A DNA stretch of 64,000 nucleotides from contig KB906759.1 of NCBI GenBank assembly GCA_000381605.1, forward strand, positions 1 to 64,000, given 5' to 3'. The stretch is from Acidobacteriaceae bacterium KBS 89. Lineage in GTDB: Bacteria > Acidobacteriota > Terriglobia > Terriglobales > Acidobacteriaceae. Under the pieces are notes generated by a model, which was given only the letters and a program-made list of their open reading frames with translations, ran no database searches and was not told the origin of the DNA. How positions within the stretch are numbered: position 1 is the stretch's first letter; every line of letters starts with the position of its first letter. The position numbers and the translations under genes are program-made. Of this stretch, positions 8,493 through 15,914 are shown piece by piece.

Positions 8493-9377
8493 TTACTCAA
8501 ATTCCCGCAAATCGGTTTGCACGGCTTGCGCATAGGTCAATATTGCGCAAGGAGCACTCTTGATGACTTTAGCAACCAGGCTCTTGCGGAAGTACGACGA
8601 GAAGAGACCTTTCTTGTGAAGTCCAAACAAAATGTAGTCAGCATTAGCAGCCCGCGCGAGCTCTGAGATGACGCATTCTGGTGTGCCATAGAGAAGAGTT
8701 GACTTAGCGACCACTCCTTCCTGCAAGAATCGGCTAACCAAAAGATCGAACTCGAATTGAATATCAGCCGCACTGTGAGGACGTGAGGACTCATGACAAA
8801 CATCCACTGCATGGACGAGTTCGACATCTGCGCACAATGCCTTCGCGAGACGGGCGATGATAGTCAACCGTTCATGAATGTCTTCGGGAAAATCAATTGG
8901 GCAGATCATCTTTATCGGGTGGTCCGACTCGACCTTCGGTTTGACCGCCTTTGGTCCTATCGTGATCACGGGACACGGAAGCGTCCGAAGAAACGACTCT
9001 GCTGTTGAGCCAAGTACTTTTCGATCTAGCCGATTGTTCCCGTAGGCACCCAGAAAGAAGATGTCCGGCTGCAGATCATCCACGACCCAATTGAGAGCCT
9101 CCGCAGGAGACCCGGCCTTCAAGAGCCATCTCGCGCTAATTCCCTGTTTTCGGGAGCTCGCCACTATCGATTCAAGACGCCCTCCAGCTCCAACTGCGGC
9201 GACTTGCTCCAGCGCATGAACCAGGATGACCTCTGCATTTTGCTTCGCTGCGAGGTCCAGCGCATCCTCCAGCGCGGCCTCTGCACACGGAGAAAAATCG
9301 TACGCAACTACGAACTTCTTGAAGTTTGCGAACACTTCGGTTGAATCTGTCGGAATAGGTGAGGCAATCGTCGCCAT
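8493..9377 (-). CDS. Universal stress protein, two Usp domains
   Basis: A 294-residue protein starting MATIASPIPTDSTEVFANFK; an AAAGGAG ribosome binding site 8 bases upstream fixes the start at 9377 although the frame is open further. Domain 1 (about 19-150) has FVVAYDFSPCAEAALEDAL and a complete nucleotide loop, GAYGNNRLDRKVLGST. Domain 2 (about 160-285) ends in APCAILTYAQ and lacks the loop. An extended perfect palindrome with the Crp-type core lies at 9428-9455, about 57-72 bp upstream of the start. It is the right-most Usp gene of the island and the broken recombinase gene lies immediately beyond its promoter, on the other strand. Confidence 0.92.
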   Translation of the reverse strand: MATIASPIPTDSTEVFANFKKFVVAYDFSPCAEAALEDALDLAAKQNAEVILVHALEQVAAVGAGGRLESIVASSRKQGISARWLLKAGSPAEALNWVVDDLQPDIFFLGAYGNNRLDRKVLGSTAESFLRTLPCPVITIGPKAVKPKVESDHPIKMICPIDFPEDIHERLTIIARLAKALCADVELVHAVDVCHESSRPHSAADIQFEFDLLVSRFLQEGVVAKSTLLYGTPECVISELARAANADYILFGLHKKGLFSSYFRKSLVAKVIKSAPCAILTYAQAVQTDLREFE

Positions 9378-9427
9378 AACTAACTCCTTTAATAGATGTC
9401 TACTAAAGATTCTCATCCGGATATTGC

Positions 9428-9455
9428 ATTGGCTGTGACGCATATCACAGCCAAT
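9428..9455. promoter_or_regulatory. Extended 28-bp palindrome with Crp-type core
   Basis: Arms ATTGGCTGTGA and TCACAGCCAAT (11 bp each, perfect) around the spacer CGCATA. The core TGTGA-N6-TCACA occupies 9434-9449. It is centred about 64 bp upstream of the Usp ATG at 9377. The arms extend the symmetry by 6 bp on each side beyond the other sites of the island. Confidence 0.85.
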
Positions 9456-9475
9456 GCGGCCTGTGATGAGAGAGA

Positions 9476-10241
9476 ATGCTTGCATTGCGGTTAGGTGCGC
9501 CACGGTTACCAACGCGAGACGACGTGGGAAGGGCGATTACACCGGAAGAGGAAGCTGTGCTGTTGCAGGCTTGTGGGACATCACGTTCCCGTTCTCTCGT
9601 TCCGTTTGTGACGTTGGCGATTGAGACAGGAGCACGATTCGGGGTGATTCGGACTCTGCAATGGGGGAGGGTCGATTTCGACAATCGCTGCGTGCGTTGG
9701 GGGAAAGACAAAACGGCTTCCGGTACAGGGAGAATCATTCCGTTAAACCAGCGTGCGATGGCCGCCCTCACCTTCTGGGCGACTCATTTCCCGGAGCGGG
9801 AGCGAGAGCACTACGTCTTTCCCACGGAGCGCTATGGGCCGCTGGAGACAAGTTTTGCGCCAAGGCATACGACGTAGATCCCACCAAACCAATCGGCAGC
9901 ATCAAGGAAGCCTGGGAAGCCGCGAAGCTGAGGGCAGCGCGGATCTCAAAGGGGAACCTAATTCCACGACGAAGATTGCTCCCCTGCCCTGTCGATTTCA
10001 TGACCTTCGACACACGGCCGTGTCCCGGATGCTGAATGCTGGAGTTCCCATCGCCAAGGTTGCGAAGATCGTCGGATGGAGCACAGCGACAATGGTACGG
10101 ATGGCGGCGCGTTACGGACATTTCACGTTGGATGAACTGCCGGGAACGATGGACAGCATCAGCAGCACCGCGATTCAAGCGGAGTCCCCGGTATTCTCCC
10201 CGGTATCGCAAGATGCTTCCGTGAAGGGCCGTCCCAACTGA
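9476..10241 (+). pseudogene. Tyrosine recombinase/integrase, truncated and frameshifted
   Basis: The pieces are spread over three frames. First AITPEEEAVLLQAC and LAIETGARFGVIRTLQW (with the first catalytic Arg), continuing to about 9860. Then GSIKEAWEAAKLRAARISKG in a second frame. Then, from about 9990, FHDLRHTAVSRMLNAG (H-x2-R box), VAKIVGWSTATMVRMAARYGH (Trp in the usual second His position and the nucleophile Tyr) in a third. The N-terminal SAM-like DNA-binding domain is absent: a stop lies just before 9476. It therefore cannot make an active enzyme. Its 3' end is 10 bp from the 3' end of tRNA-Asn, the classical integration position, so it marks the edge of an integrated element. Confidence 0.85.
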
Positions 10242-10251
10242 TTGAAATGAT

Positions 10252-10326
<75 letters not shown>

Positions 10327-10548
10327 GTGTATTGAAACGCGAGATACTACGCGCTGCGCTTGTTTAGTTATAACAAATACAGACATAGGGGGTCAAAGAC
10401 GAAGCCACGGACGCTTGTTTCGTGGCGGAAAGGCGACGCCGATCGCGCAGTTACACTGCGGCCGGGTTATCGAGGCCAGCACCAGGCGGCGAATGCAGAG
10501 TAATTTGGCGATTCGGTGAGTGTAACTTCCTGCCGTCCAATTATTCGA

Positions 10549-11355
10549 CTATGGATAGAGAAGGACGGCGATGTTGTAGGCGGTGAAGGGCGTTTTGCGG
10601 TTGGTTCCGCATGCTCCGACGATGGCTTGGTGGTATTTGCCTGAGTTGAGGCGGGTTTTGAGTTGGTTGGGGATGTCGTTCAGGCTGGCCGCCGTGTAGC
10701 GCATGATGAACCATGGCTGGCGAGAACCTGCGTAACCAGTGCTCATAGTGCAGGTCTGGCGGGCATCGTCGGTGGTTTCGGCGACGCGTAGGCCTGATTG
10801 CGCCAGGACGCTCGCGACGGTACGCTCTTGTTGGTTCAGTGTGAGGGTTTGGACGGTGCTGGCGAAGTCTTCTACGGCGTAGAGCTGGTTGTTTCGTGTG
10901 ACGATGGCGATGCCGATGGAATCGACGTTTGGATCCAACAAGTTGGCGCGGTGGCCGGGGGAGTGCATCCAGAGGTCGTGGATGATGACGGAGCTCGGGG
11001 CTTCGCCAACGTTTTCTGTGATGAGGCTAAAGTGTGCGCCAGCATTGGCTCCGCGCGTTGCGAGCTCGGGTTCGCCGTCGAATTGGTGGGAGATTGCGGC
11101 GTGGTTAGCCATTTCGCGGGCATGGACGCCGGAGGCTTCGGTGAGGACGGGGTCGAGGCGGACAGGGCGAAGTCCTTGACTGGCGCGGGCTTCGTTTGCA
11201 GCGGCGAGGAGATATTGCTCGGCTACGGTGAGGTTATTTTCGGGGCTTTTTGCGCGGAGATTCTGGGCGGTTGAAAGCAGAACGAGCGTAAGGATCGCGA
11301 GCGTTTTCGTCAATGTAATCAAAGGTTTCGGGCCGAGATTGAGGGAGGGCCGCAT
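10549..11355 (-). CDS. Secreted CAP-domain (SCP/PR-1-like) protein
   Basis: A 268-residue protein with an N-terminal signal sequence (TLTKTLAILTLVLLSTAQNLRA). The CAP domain follows at about 40-165: LLAAANEARASQGLRPVRLD, then HAREMANHAAISHQF with the conserved His, ENVGEAPSS, and LWMHSPGHRANLLD with the second His. A further region of about 95 residues has two Cys (TCTMSTGYAG, VGACG) and ends IAVLLYP. Bacterial CAP proteins are exported and of mostly unknown function. The gene stands alone after the tRNA-Asn and begins the intact, non-island part of the window. Confidence 0.88.
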   Translation of the reverse strand: MRPSLNLGPKPLITLTKTLAILTLVLLSTAQNLRAKSPENNLTVAEQYLLAAANEARASQGLRPVRLDPVLTEASGVHAREMANHAAISHQFDGEPELATRGANAGAHFSLITENVGEAPSSVIIHDLWMHSPGHRANLLDPNVDSIGIAIVTRNNQLYAVEDFASTVQTLTLNQQERTVASVLAQSGLRVAETTDDARQTCTMSTGYAGSRQPWFIMRYTAASLNDIPNQLKTRLNSGKYHQAIVGACGTNRKTPFTAYNIAVLLYP

Positions 11356-11769
11356 TGAGGTGATTTTAGGTCGAGGTGCAGAGTAAGGTAATACAACTTT
11401 CGGGGGGAGTCGGACTTCTCTGCTGTGCTTATCGGCTAGATGGTGGAAAGGGTTAGGTGGGTTTTCTTTTCTTGGGAAGAAAAATATTTGGGGAGGAGAT
11501 TGTGGCTTTTTGCAGGGGGTTTTGCGGAATTTCTGGTGTTTCCTGGTGGTAATTGTGTGGTGAATTCGTGGTGGAATGCGTGGTTATTGTGGTGGTTTGT
11601 GTGGTGATTTTTTGGGGCTAAAAACACGCCAAGTTCTTCAACTTTATTTTTGGGTTTTCCCGTTTTGGGAAGGGGGTAAGCCCTGGGTATCTCGAAGCAG
11701 AAACAACAGCAGATCCCTTCGGGGATGACGAACAGAAAATCACGGGCAACGGCAAGTGCAACGACATGG
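11356..11769. other. Intergenic region with G/T-rich low-complexity tract and a short dispersed repeat
   Basis: No gene is credible. From about 11440 to 11625 the plus strand is strongly G/T-rich with irregular TGGTGG/GTGGT units, giving a His/Asn-rich frame on the other strand that I take as an artefact. At 11708-11730 the sequence GCAGATCCCTTCGGGGATGACG resembles the repeat seen at 18089-18135. Confidence 0.5.
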
Positions 11770-12543
11770 TTAGGACTTGAGGTCGGGGAGGCGGTCTCGG
11801 TAATGGAGCATCAGGGCGAGGAGTTTGCGGGCGGCCCAGTAGCGGGGGACGTAGCGTTTCGGTTCGGCGACGGAGCGGAAGAGCCAGCCGAGGTAGAACT
11901 TGTCGGCCCAGACTGGTATGTGGACCTGATCTCCGCTGAGGAATGCGATGGCGGCGCCGACGCAGTGTATGGCAGGACGGTAGGAGAGGTTGCGTTTGAG
12001 GTAGAGGCCGAGACGTTCCTGAGTGCCTCCTCCAATGGTGACAATGATGTGGTGCGGGCGCAGGTGGGTGAGACGCTCAAGCAGAACCGGGTCGGATATG
12101 GGAGCTTCGCCGTACATGGGCGCCATGTAGATGTTGTCTTCCGGGACGGTGATTTCCTGCTCTTTGAGCCAGGCCCGATTGCGCTGGGCGCTGACGGGGC
12201 TCGCCATGATCCAGAGCGTGTTTCCGGGTTGGCGGACATCGGGTTCGAGGAGGAGGGCTCGCAGGTACTCGAGGCCGGAGAGCCGCTTGATGGGATTCGA
12301 CTGCAGACGGTTCCAGATTAGGACCATGAAGGCGGAGTCGGTGATGGCGAGGTCGGCGTTGAGGATCGCGTCGCGATAATCGAGGCTGCGATCGAGGTCT
12401 TTGAGGGCGGGAGCGGCTGGGATAACGAGAAGGCCGCCGTCGCGCATAATCTCGATAGCGGCTTTGACGGAACCGTCGAAGAAGTCGATGCCGAGGATGC
12501 GGTGGGTTTGTGGTGGTGTTGCCGTCACTGGTGGAGTGGTCAT
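11770..12543 (-). CDS. WecG/TagA/CpsF-family glycosyltransferase
   Basis: A 257-residue enzyme of the family that transfers N-acetylmannosaminuronate, N-acetylmannosamine or similar sugars to lipid-linked precursors in surface polysaccharide synthesis. Recognisable blocks are LVIPAAPALKDLDRSLDYRDAI, ADLAITDSAFMVLIW, the family-typical KRLSGLEYLRALL (near 85), HHIIVTIGGGTQERLG, and the C-terminal CVGAAIAFLSG and GLEWLFR-like KFYLGWLFRSVAEPKRYVPRY. It is a single gene, but the epimerase and large membrane protein at 14.7-17.6 kb may belong to the same surface glycan pathway. The sugar is not predictable from sequence alone. Confidence 0.85.
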   Translation of the reverse strand: MTTPPVTATPPQTHRILGIDFFDGSVKAAIEIMRDGGLLVIPAAPALKDLDRSLDYRDAILNADLAITDSAFMVLIWNRLQSNPIKRLSGLEYLRALLLEPDVRQPGNTLWIMASPVSAQRNRAWLKEQEITVPEDNIYMAPMYGEAPISDPVLLERLTHLRPHHIIVTIGGGTQERLGLYLKRNLSYRPAIHCVGAAIAFLSGDQVHIPVWADKFYLGWLFRSVAEPKRYVPRYWAARKLLALMLHYRDRLPDLKS

Positions 12544-12856
12544 GTTTGGGTTATTTTTTTTATACCGGTTTTTGAAAGAGGAGGCAGGTTTTCTTTTCGC
12601 CTTAACCGAGTTCGCGGGGCCGGTAGTTATCAGCGCGTTTCTAAGGACCTATTCCTCTCGTTCCTCGTATAGGCTGCCACGCAACAGTTCATGCGCCATG
12701 TGAAGCTTCTGGGCAGGATAATAGGGCGGAGTTACAAGTTAGAAGGCGCAACGTCTTCCGCGTCATGTCGTAGGGCGTGCAACATCTAGCCGGCTCTTCG
12801 TGTCTATCTTACTGTGGCCGCGTTTTGCTGGCAGTCAGGAGAGGGTTCGCCTTCGC
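12544..12856. other. Intergenic region without recognised gene
   Basis: This gap separates divergent genes for the glycosyltransferase (minus) and the TonB-domain protein (plus), so it must hold both promoters. A T-run and ATACCGG stretch lie at about 12549-12566. I can identify no specific operator. The TonB frame extends upstream to a GTG at 12800, but this extension looks unlike protein. Confidence 0.4.
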
Positions 12857-14383
12857 ATGTTGCAGCCTTTACAACTTACAGATGTGTCCATCCGTTATGC
12901 GGAAGAGATCGTGGAGTTGCGCGATTTTCTCATCAAGGCTGGTTGTGCAGTGCGGACCGGGCAAGCGCTTGGTCAGATCGCGGACCGACTACTTCGGGAC
13001 CGGGCTTTTCACCGTGACCTGACCTTGCATGTTTGGGTGGTAATCGACAGATGCGATCAGATTAGCTATGCCGATCTGCTTGGGATGCTTGCAATTGCGG
13101 CCGCTAGCTCAAGCTTTGCCTCAACGGTTGATGAAGATGATGCTCACTCCCTGCTCCGCTTCTTGATGGAGGCGCGCCACTCCCTCGATAGGCTCCCTGA
13201 CAACAAGGACCGGGCTTCCGCACGTGGGACTGCCGGTGCCATGGCCAATCACTCAATTCGGCCGCTCGAACCGACCCGTGGCAATGGGCAAGAGGTCGCC
13301 TTAGAACCCTTACAACTTATAGAAAGAGACTTGCTCTCTCCGGAAGAGCCGCAGAACAGCGCGATCGGGCGCAGGGGCCGTACTTGGGTAATTGCCGCAG
13401 GATGCTTTTTAGTGGCCCTGCTCATCGGTCTGTGGCTGAAGCCCCGGCCGGCTGAGTACGCCGGCAACAAACCGGCGTCGGTCACTTCGGCCGCCGCGGG
13501 AAATGTGTCGTCGACTGCGATGACGAAGGAAAGCGTCACTCCATCCGCCTTACGCCCCGATGAGCGAGTAGCCAAGGGGGGCGTGGATTTTCCCATCGCC
13601 CGAGAGAACCCGGGAGTCATGCCCTCTAGCCCGGCGGCCCGAAGTTCGCGCCGGAACCCGGTGGCTGATCCTACACTCCCCTCCCCTCCCCCAAACCTAC
13701 CGCCACCGATCACTGCCATCGCGACGCACGGCCCGGTTCCGGCGGAAACTCTACCCGCCCCAACTCCAACCGCACGTCCGCAGGATTCTGTGACTACTTC
13801 TCCTCTTGCGATTCGCGCGGCGGGAACTGCAAGTCCTGCGCAGGGCGGCCCGCCGGCCTCTGCATACAGCGAACCTTCGGGCGCGCCGTCCGTTCCTCAG
13901 GACTCAGCACAGCAGGGCGGTGACAATGTCTCTAGGAGTTCAAAGGCCCCGATTCTCCTGCGAAGGAACCCGTCTGCATCTTCCTCGGCGTTTTCTGAAG
14001 ATGGGACTAATCTCGCATCGGAGGATGCTTCGCCACCCGTCTCCGCCGCACCCGGCACGAGTCCGAACGGAAGCGCCGGGGCGATTCACGGAGGCACCGT
14101 CCGTGTTACCTCGTTGGGCGCCATGGCGTCGAACCTTGTGTACAGCCCCGTGCCGGCCTATCCCGCGGCGGCTTCCGCCTTGCATGTCCAGGGGGAAGTC
14201 AAGCTAAGCGCCGATGTCGACCGTGAGGGCAAAGTAGCTTCGGTCCGCGTGATCAGCGGCCCTCAACTGCTGCGTGATGCGGCGCTCGACGCGGTGCAGC
14301 GCTGGCGTTATCGTCCATACCGATCCTCTGGTGGGCCGATACCAATGGCCGCAATAGAAATCATGGATTTTCAGCTCCCATAG
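12857..14383 (+). CDS. TonB-family protein with single membrane anchor
   Basis: A 508-residue protein. The first 150 or so residues are a soluble helical region of unknown role (LQPLQLTDVSIRYAEEIVEL). One membrane segment follows at about 195-215 (TWVIAAGCFLVALLIGLWL). Then comes a long disordered Pro/Ser/Ala-rich linker with runs such as PSPPPNLPPPI, and a C-terminal TonB domain (about 415-508): LVYSPVPAYPAAAS, VQGEVKLSADVDREGKVASVRVISG and DAVQRWRYRPY. TonB proteins couple inner-membrane energy to outer-membrane receptors. The cytoplasmic N-terminal domain is unusual for classic TonB and fits the sensor-like TonB fusions frequent in acidobacteria. Start chosen at ATG 12857. Confidence 0.8.
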   Translation: MLQPLQLTDVSIRYAEEIVELRDFLIKAGCAVRTGQALGQIADRLLRDRAFHRDLTLHVWVVIDRCDQISYADLLGMLAIAAASSSFASTVDEDDAHSLLRFLMEARHSLDRLPDNKDRASARGTAGAMANHSIRPLEPTRGNGQEVALEPLQLIERDLLSPEEPQNSAIGRRGRTWVIAAGCFLVALLIGLWLKPRPAEYAGNKPASVTSAAAGNVSSTAMTKESVTPSALRPDERVAKGGVDFPIARENPGVMPSSPAARSSRRNPVADPTLPSPPPNLPPPITAIATHGPVPAETLPAPTPTARPQDSVTTSPLAIRAAGTASPAQGGPPASAYSEPSGAPSVPQDSAQQGGDNVSRSSKAPILLRRNPSASSSAFSEDGTNLASEDASPPVSAAPGTSPNGSAGAIHGGTVRVTSLGAMASNLVYSPVPAYPAAASALHVQGEVKLSADVDREGKVASVRVISGPQLLRDAALDAVQRWRYRPYRSSGGPIPMAAIEIMDFQLP

Positions 14384-14743
14384 CTGCAGCAAACGTTGAT
14401 GCGATACGTCATCGTCATTCAAAAAGCAGACACATCGGGCAGTGCCTGGAGTTGCCAGGAGGCGGAGATGCCGGTGTAACTAAGGGCAGTCTCTTCGACG
14501 TTGAACCAAAGATTTCGATAAGTAAGAGAGACGTCCACCATTCCGCTGAACAAGTTGAAGAAGGAGGAGCTCCTGTGCGGGTCAAACACCTTGGTCAGCA
14601 GTTCATGCTGATCAAGGTGTTGTTTAGAAATGCCCTAACCAGGAACGATAAGTCGGCTAGTGTTTACGAAGGTGTCCGCGCAGATTGTTCCGGTGCACTC
14701 AGAATGACGGTTTTCTTCCTTCCCCACTCATGAAAGAGAACGA
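14384..14743. other. Intergenic region between convergent genes; contains a strong hairpin
   Basis: A weak open frame on the plus strand (14452-14733) has no family-like sequence. The only structure seen is the 16-bp inverted repeat at 14585-14621, listed separately. Confidence 0.5.
14585..14621. terminator. Stem-loop between convergent genes, probable bidirectional terminator
   Basis: Arms AACACCTTGGTCAGCA and TGCTGATCAAGGTGTT (16 bp, one mismatch) enclose a 5-base loop GTTCA, followed by GTTT. It lies between the TonB-domain gene (ends 14383, plus) and the epimerase gene (ends 14744, minus). The lack of a long T-run makes termination likely but not certain. Confidence 0.5.
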
Positions 14744-15748
14744 CTATTTTGCGGCTCCTTCAAGGACTTTGCCTGCGAGCATTTCATTTTCGATCCAAGC
14801 GTAGGTCTTGGCGAGGCCCTCGCGGAGCTTGATGGAGGGTTCCCAGTTGAGCTTTTCGAGGATCAGGGTGTTGTCGCTGTTGCGGCCGTTGACGCCTTTG
14901 GGCGCGTCGAGATTGTAGTTGCGTTTGAGCTTGACGCCTGCGATCTCTTCGACGATGTCGACGAGCTGGTTGATGGTGACGAGTTGGTTGGATCCGAGGT
15001 TGAGGGGTTCGGCGATGTCGCTTTCGGCGATCATCTGAGTGCCTTTGGTGCAGTCGTCGATGTACATGAAGGAGCGGGTCTGCTTGCCGTCGCCCCAGAT
15101 CTCGATCTGGTTGGAGCCGGAGTGCTTGGCCTCGATGACCTTGCGGCAGATGGCGGCGGGAGCCTTTTCGCGGCCTCCGGTCCAGGTGCCGAGGGGGCCG
15201 TAGACGTTGTGGTAGCGGGCGACGCGGGCCTGGATGCCGTAGTCCTCTTCGAAGTGGCGGCACATGCGCTCGGAGAAGAGCTTCTCCCAGCCGTAGCCGT
15301 CTTCGGGGAGCGCGGGGTAGGCGTCCGATTCCTTGAGGGCGACGACGTTGGGGTTGGTTTGCTTTTCGGCGTTGTAGACGCAGGCGGAGGAGGAGTAGAA
15401 GAAACGCTCGACACCCTTGTCGCGGGCGGCCATGAGCATGTGGGTGTTGGTGAGGACGCTCAGCATGCAAAGGGCTTTGTTGTTTTCGATGAAGCCCATG
15501 CCGCCCATGTCGGCAGCGAGTTGGAAGATGACTTCGGCGCCCGTGGCGGTCTTGAGGCAGCTGTCCTTGTCCTTGAGATCAAGGGAGAGGCTTTCTACGT
15601 TATCGGATACCTGGTACCACTCGTGCAGGGGTTTGACGTCGACGGCGCGGATGACTTCGACGCCGTTGCTGAGCAGGCTCTGCACAAGATGGCCGCCTAT
15701 GAAACCACCGGCGCCGCAGACTACTGCCTTCTTTCCTTTGAGCTTCAT
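14744..15748 (-). CDS. NAD-dependent sugar epimerase, GDP-mannose-3,5-epimerase-like
   Basis: A 334-residue short-chain dehydrogenase/reductase of the extended type acting on a nucleotide sugar. It has the NAD-binding GAGGFIGG near residue 12, the block FQLAADMGGMGFIENN that is characteristic of GDP-mannose 3,5-epimerases, the SSSACVY strand, the catalytic YGWEK (Tyr and Lys), YHNVYGPLGTW, and RSFMYIDDCTKG. The first residues are MKLKGKKAVVCG; GGAGGA lies upstream on the minus strand. It likely supplies GDP-L-galactose or a related sugar for surface glycans. Exact substrate is inferred from motif similarity. Confidence 0.85.
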   Translation of the reverse strand: MKLKGKKAVVCGAGGFIGGHLVQSLLSNGVEVIRAVDVKPLHEWYQVSDNVESLSLDLKDKDSCLKTATGAEVIFQLAADMGGMGFIENNKALCMLSVLTNTHMLMAARDKGVERFFYSSSACVYNAEKQTNPNVVALKESDAYPALPEDGYGWEKLFSERMCRHFEEDYGIQARVARYHNVYGPLGTWTGGREKAPAAICRKVIEAKHSGSNQIEIWGDGKQTRSFMYIDDCTKGTQMIAESDIAEPLNLGSNQLVTINQLVDIVEEIAGVKLKRNYNLDAPKGVNGRNSDNTLILEKLNWEPSIKLREGLAKTYAWIENEMLAGKVLEGAAK

Positions 15749-15914
15749 TCGGGGGAGGACTCCTTTTCAAGGTCTGTCTGTTAGAAGCTGTTGAGCCGAC
15801 TTGAGTTATCCGGAGGGAACGAAACTGGAATTCTCCGGAGTTCTTCAGGAATTTCGGCTGTTCTATTCAAGTATAGCCGGGAGAGGGCCGATTTTCAGGT
15901 GATGCTTTTGGGGG

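Noticed and set aside
8382-8666. 94-codon plus-strand frame
   Set aside because: It overlaps the 3' end of the Usp gene at 8493-9377 in antisense and has no recognisable features.
11436-11627. 63-codon His/Asn-rich minus-strand frame
   Set aside because: It is the translation of the G/T-rich tract. The composition is explained by simple repeats.
14784-15470. 228-codon Arg-rich frame on the minus strand
   Set aside because: It is an alternative frame of the epimerase gene. Arg-rich low complexity results from the high-GC codon use.
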